Notes under the pieces: generated by a model
The model's database searches: none
The model's input: only the letters and a program-made list of their open reading frames with translations
Told to the model about the DNA's origin: nothing
From: Polymyxa betae
Taxonomy: Eukaryota > Endomyxa > Phytomyxea > Plasmodiophorida > Plasmodiophoridae
Length of the DNA stretch: 33,687 bases
Reading direction: 5' to 3'
NCBI GenBank assembly: GCA_003693705.1
Contig: RBZT01000747.1
Location: 1-33,687, forward strand
In this document: one piece after another, positions 29,804-33,687 of the stretch
Position numbering within the stretch: the first letter of the stretch is position 1
Layout of the letters: the number at the start of each line of letters is the position of its first letter
Program-made: the position numbers and the translations under genes

Positions 29804-31032
29804 TCAATGTTGAAGGAATCTGAAGAATCGTACAAAGACGAAGATGCTGAGCAGAGAGAAGGCGATGGCCATGCTCAGCGAGATCCATTTGATAAGGCCG
29901 CATGTGCCGTATGCGAACAGGAATTGGGACACGCCTAAGCCAACTGGAAGCAGAGCTTGTACGATTCGATACCAGAATTGACTGCGGAGGCTGCCGGCGG
30001 TATCCACCGTAATCAAATGAAGCGGAAGAGAGAGCAAACCCTCAGCCAACCCACACCACCTGAGAAGCAATTTCAGGGGAATTCTGAAGACGAAAACGAG
30101 GTACACTTTGTGAAGTTCTTTAATTTAAGAAAAAAAAAGGACTGAAAACGCCATAAATGGTCATTTCATACCAAACGAGAGTGAAAATCGTGCCAGAAAT
30201 TCATGAAAAAAGGCAAATCAAGTAGTCAGATAGAACGATCTACCAGTTTAGAGAAAGCGCCAAAGCGAAAGGAAGCCATGAATATGAGCTCGTAACAATG
30301 CAGGCTATATCGAATAGTTTAAAAGTTTGAAAGAAAAATTGTTTTTTGGCAGGATGTAAAATCGAGTCCCAGACAGAGCTCAATAAGAAGATATAATGAG
30401 AATGATTTTAAACAAAAAAAACATTCAAGAATTCATAGGCCAGGAAATCTTCAGAAAAAAAACACCAAAAAATGATTTCAACAAGATTTCAATTACCAGA
30501 AAAGACTGGGTAAACAACGACGGAGTTTCTGGCTGAAGCCGATTCCAGCAATGATCATATAAGTGACGAGGAACAGTGAGTAGAGCATCGCCAATGAATA
30601 GTTGCGCCAGTCTGGGGGGATGACTGCGAAACATAGAAGGTCAGCCAGCGTATGGTAACATAAAGGGTTGCGAACTTGACTTGAAAACCGGGGCCTCTGC
30701 CGACCGGGTCCGACCTGGCAGCAGCTCGAAATCGGAATGTTCATCAGCGGAATCGCGAGCGCGGTTCGACCCGATCTCCACGTCTACGGTAACATTAACG
30801 GTAACATAAACATGAAACGTGGCGGCGGACCCAGAGAGTAGCCGTGCGTATCGGGCGAGGCGGAAGGCGCCGGGATCGGTGCGCGGCTGCGGCCTCGTGG
30901 AGGCCCATACGAAGTGGATGCCTCATCGCTGCCTGTGAAACGTTAACGGACTTGGTAACGTTGGCAGCAACGTTACCGACCAGGAGTGGCGACAGCGACG
31001 GTCAAGGTCAGGAGCAGAAGCAACGGCTGCAT
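29804..31032 (-). CDS. Three-span membrane protein with signal peptide (paralog B)
   Basis: Five exons: 31032-30981, 30932-30831, 30783-30676, 30623-30497 and 30059-29804, totalling 645 nt (214 aa, TGA stop). Exon 1 is a signal peptide (MQPLLLLLTLTVAVATPG). Exons 2-3 encode a Pro/Ser-rich then acidic extracellular-looking region. Exon 4 has IIPPDWRNY followed by span 1 (SLAMLYSLFLVTYMIIAGI). Exon 5 has spans 2 and 3 (ending LSMAIAFSLLSIFVFVRF). Introns 1-3 are mini-introns of 48, 47 and 52 nt; intron 4 is 437 nt and AT-rich. The phase-2 intron after exon 4 matches the position of the 36-nt intron of paralog A at 25641-26456. The acceptor of exon 5 is uncertain, because similarity to paralog A (RW motif) reaches slightly upstream of the chosen AG. 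Function unknown. This is the only well-modelled gene here that seems to end in TGA. Confidence 0.7.
30954..30977. repeat. Perfect hairpin beside a 5' splice site
   Basis: GGTAACGTTG (30954-30963) and CAACGTTACC (30968-30977) form a 10-bp perfect stem with a 4-base loop. It lies in intron 1 of paralog B (30980-30933, minus) and begins three bases after its GT. Confidence 0.9.
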
Positions 31033-31530
31033 CGTCAGATTCAGGTGTGGCGACGCCGCGGGACGGAATGGGCGCAGCCCACCCACTGGTGAGTGGTCGA
31101 GGGTTTCGTGACTGGGACGCCTGAACTCTGTCAGGTTCAGGTCGGCGGAGCGGCCTTTGTCGATCGCCAAAAACGCTGATTTCAGTGTCGACGGCATCAG
31201 CCGGGCGCTGCCTGCGCACAGAGACCAGCTCGCCATTGACCAATATTGGTCAAAACCGATCCGTTTTGCATAACACAGTATGCTAATAAGGCAAGAAGAG
31301 TTTAACAGAGATCGGGATGTAACAGCCGAACGATTTTTTTTAAATATTTCACAGTTTTCTTCTCAGCATTGCTCGTTGTAGATCACATCCGTACAATGCC
31401 TTCTAGACAGCAACCTGCTTGCTCACATAAAACGACCTATCTGTCCGTAATGAAAATGTTGCCCAATAAACATCGAATAATCAGAATTTTCAACTGAAAT
31501 TGTATTTGCTGTTACATGACAGACAGACAG
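31033..31530. other. Intergenic region between paralog B and the FSP1-like gene
   Basis: It is the 5' flank of paralog B and the 3' flank of the FSP1-like gene. No feature was recognised. Confidence 0.45.
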
Positions 31531-33233
31531 TTAGTGTGATGCGGGCGCGAGTTTGTCCACGATGGGATCGGGTTCCGTGTGCTTCCGAGCCACGGACTGG
31601 AACTTGGCGTTGGTGGCCGGTAACCTAACATTCAGAATGGCCGCGTACCTGCTGGTGAACAAATCTTTGCTCTTGGCCATTTTGGTCACGAATGCGCCCA
31701 GATTGAACCCGAACAGTAACGAGACGCCGGTTTTCGGTCCGACCGGGACAATCATGGTCGAATAGCCCGCGGGCTTGTACGGCTTCATGGCGTTACCGTT
31801 TTGTAACGCGATCAAGTTTTTCGCTAACAGCGAGGCGTGATTGCCGGCGTACGCCGCCAGACGGTCTTCGTCGGCCTGGATACAGTCGCCGATGGCGAAG
31901 ACGTTGTTCTGGCCCTCGACCTTGAAAGGGTTAGGGTTTAGGGTTTAGGGTTTCCAATCCGACCTGGAAGAATTCGTTCACTTTCAGTCGCCCTTTGTCG
32001 TCGAGCGCGAACTCTTTCGCGTATGACGAGTTGTTCATCTGTTGACAGTTAGGGTTTTAGGGTTTGTCGGCCACCTGGCTGACCTTGGTGACACCGATGC
32101 AGACGAAAACCAGGTCGGCTTCGAATTGTTCGCCGTTGGATAGACGGACGTTGGTGGGGCCTTTAATGACGGACGTCCCATTCCAGTCATCTATATAAGC
32201 GACCACGTTCGTCTTGACCTGAATGCCTTGTTGCTGGACGCAACGCTCCAGATTCGATATGAACTTCTCCGGCTTGTTCGACTGACATAATCGGGGAAGT
32301 TTGGAGATTATCGTCACCTATCTCGCAAGTTTAGATTATTTCTTCAAAATCGAATTTGAAAGAATATAGCAGTTCGTATTCGAAGTGACCAAAAAACAAT
32401 TCCGGGAAGAGAAAAATTTCTTGCAGAATATCGAATCAAAGCATCACAAGTTGAAGATAATTCATTCAAGAAAGCTAAAAAGCAACTAAAAACCATCATA
32501 AAATTCGCAAACAAATTGACAAGTTTAAACAGGCCAATTTGACCAATTCTTTGAGTATCAACTGACTTTTATAAAACAAACAGTGATAATTTCTATGAGA
32601 AAACAGCTGGCCCAATAAGGTTTTAAAGAGTCTGAAATGCAAGAAAGTTTGTCATTGCAGTAATCGATGGACACAACTTTTTGTGAACAAAAATATCGTA
32701 TCGAAGTTTACCTCTTTATCGGGATGCTGAGCCTTGATCTCGCCGGCAAATTCGCAGGAGACGGGCCCGCCTCCGACCACCACCACCCGACGTCCAGCCC
32801 GGCCCAGGTCGTCGACGGCCTGGGCGTACTCGCGACGGGCCTGCGGACCGTTCGTGGCCTGGATCTGGCACGGGAAGGCGAACATCGACCCGGTCGCGAT
32901 CACCACGTAATCGAACGTGACGGCTTGGTCGCGGCCAGCGACCTAGAGTCATGAAAACCCTAACCCTAAAACCCTAAAACCCTAACCGACCTTAATCGCC
33001 GTCCCTGTGATACTGGTAACTTCGGCCTGGATGAAAGTCCCTTTGCGCAACAAGTCCGTGTACGGCAGGACGATATTGTCGACGAATCCCGGTACGACCG
33101 AGGCGCGCATTGCGCCGACGTTATGCAGGAAATAGTCCTTCCGATCGATCAGGTAAACTTGGAAATGCGATTCCAGGGCCTTGGCCAGGGCGATCCCGCC
33201 GTACCCGCCCCCGACAATGGCGACCGTCTTCAT
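31531..33233 (-). CDS. AIFM2/FSP1-like FAD-dependent NAD(P)H oxidoreductase
   Basis: Five exons, 33233-32991, 32942-32712, 32317-32075, 32038-31964 and 31920-31531, each a whole number of codons, give 393 aa with TAA stop; all introns are phase 0. The FAD-binding Rossmann motif VAIVGGGYGG lies at residues 4-13, VVIATGS precedes the NAD(P)H-binding motif VVVVGGGPVSCEFAGE, VFVCIG follows, and NVFAIGD is the second FAD-binding motif. Length and motif order fit the AIFM2/FSP1 (AMID) branch of the AIF family, about 370-400 aa, whose members reduce quinones with NAD(P)H. No mitochondrial presequence is visible and the protein starts at the Rossmann strand, as in FSP1. It does not start MG, so the FSP1 myristoylation signal is absent. 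Three of the four introns are 36-48 nt and made of telomere-like repeats; intron 2 (394 nt) is ordinary and AT-rich. Confidence 0.93.
31921..31963 (-). repeat. Mini-intron 4 of the FSP1-like gene, telomere repeats in CCCTAAA orientation
   Basis: A 43-nt intron GTCGGATTGG...TTTCAAG whose centre is AAACCCTAAACCCTAAACCC and a further TAACCC on the coding strand. Removing it joins NEFFQ to VEGQNNVFAIGD. Confidence 0.88.
32039..32074 (-). repeat. Mini-intron 3 of the FSP1-like gene, telomere repeats in CCCTAAA orientation
   Basis: A 36-nt intron GTGGCC...CAACAG containing AAACCCTAAAACCCTAA on the coding strand. Read through, it creates a stop (TAA) from the repeat itself. Confidence 0.85.
32943..32990 (-). 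repeat. Mini-intron 1 of the FSP1-like gene, telomere repeats in TTAGGG orientation
   Basis: A 48-nt intron GTCGG...CTCTAG whose body is TTAGGG, two TTTTAGGG units and another TTAGGG on the coding strand, the opposite orientation to introns 3 and 4. It joins GTAIK to VAGRDQAVTFDYVVIATG. Confidence 0.9.
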
Positions 33234-33687
33234 TGGACCCTTTCCCTTTCGCAGACGGAACGTTTAAGTAACCTGGGCGTGATTGTGTCCACGATCGATC
33301 TGTTGGAAACCGTTGTACGAGTAAATGCAAATCGGGTTGTGCTCGAATCCTTTCCTGTCCGTCATAGAGACCGGTCGAACGTTTTGTCCACTAGTGGATA
33401 GAGGCCGCGCTGTCCCCTTGTGTACACCCTCGTCACAGCTATCCACTAGTGGACACCCTCGTCACAGCTATCCACTAGTGGACACCCTCGTCACAGCTAT
33501 CCACTAGTGGACACCCTCGTCACAGCTATCCACTAGTGGACACCCTCGTCACAGCTATCCACTAGTGGACACCCTCGTCACAGCTATCCACTAGTGGACA
33601 CCCTCGTCACAGCTATCCACTATTCTTTGTATGGGATCTGCTCGCTGTCTTGAATAAGTGGTCGATTCAGCGTTTCTGTGCCTGGCA
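33234..33687. other. 5' flank of the FSP1-like gene
   Basis: Holds the minisatellite at 33427-33620 and an isolated TCCACTAGTGGA at about 33388-33399. No gene recognised. Confidence 0.5.
33427..33620. repeat. 29-bp minisatellite with palindromic core
   Basis: Units start at 33427, 33456, 33485, 33514, 33543, 33572 and 33601: six complete, essentially identical copies and a partial seventh. The unit runs CCCTCGTCACAGCTAT followed by CCACTAGTGG and ACA. CCACTAGTGG is a perfect 10-bp palindrome. The array lies about 190-390 bases upstream of the FSP1-like start codon. Confidence 0.97.

Noticed and set aside
31921-32990. A true chromosome end or subtelomere
   Set aside because: The telomere-like tracts are short, mixed in orientation and confined to introns between conserved coding exons, so they are interstitial.
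33427-33620. CRISPR-like array
   Set aside because: The 29-bp units are head to tail with no spacers, and the host is eukaryotic. It is a minisatellite.

Overview
This window is nuclear DNA of a unicellular eukaryote. The genes are split by spliceosomal GT-AG introns, one of the three tRNA genes has a canonical intron after position 37, there are decayed Ty1/copia and non-LTR retrotransposons, and plant/alveolate-type telomere motifs (TTTAGGG, with TTAGGG and TTTTAGGG variants) lie scattered inside it. One gene has the EF-hand / PH / C-terminal CAMK kinase order known from apicomplexan CDPK7. That points to an alveolate or wider SAR protist, but the lineage is an inference and no species is claimed.

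Layout. 1-2.1 kb: a multi-membrane-span protein and tRNA-Glu. 2.3-3.7 kb: copia integrase and non-LTR RNase H remnants. 5.1-6.7 kb: a kinase-like protein with a signal peptide. 7.7 kb: tRNA-Lys with an intron. 8.6-13.8 kb (minus): an approximately 15-exon CDPK7-like kinase (N-myristoylation signal, EF-hands, Cys-rich module, PH, CAMK kinase). 15.7-16.7 kb (minus): a 5'-truncated relative of the gene at 20.6-22.9 kb, which encodes a signal peptide followed by two modules with an F-box or F-box-like segment. 17.2-18.6 kb: a type II membrane protein. 23.5-24.0 kb (minus): a possible small membrane gene and tRNA-Asn. 25.6-26.5 kb and 29.8-31.0 kb (minus): paralogous signal-peptide/three-span membrane proteins. 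They flank a BTB protein (27.1 kb) and a secreted protein with two SUEL-type lectin domains (28.5 kb). 31.5-33.2 kb (minus): an AIFM2/FSP1-like FAD oxidoreductase. The window ends in a 29-bp minisatellite.

The most striking signal is in the introns. They fall into two classes: ordinary AT-rich introns of about 118-437 nt and mini-introns of about 36-53 nt. Three of the four introns of the FSP1-like gene are mini-introns made largely of telomere repeat units, in both orientations relative to the gene. Mini-introns of the two three-span paralogs are instead rich in GTTAC/GTAAC motifs, including one perfect hairpin next to a 5' splice site. Several mini-introns share the unusual 5' splice site GTCGG. 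Telomere-like tracts also sit just outside many gene ends.

Many products carry signal peptides or membrane spans (lectin, kinase-like protein, F-box family, three-span paralogs), so the region is rich in surface or secretory-route proteins. F-box and BTB proteins suggest ubiquitin-ligase adaptors. No operon-like organisation is seen. Splice sites were placed by eye from frame continuity, consensus and domain continuity; cDNA would settle them.
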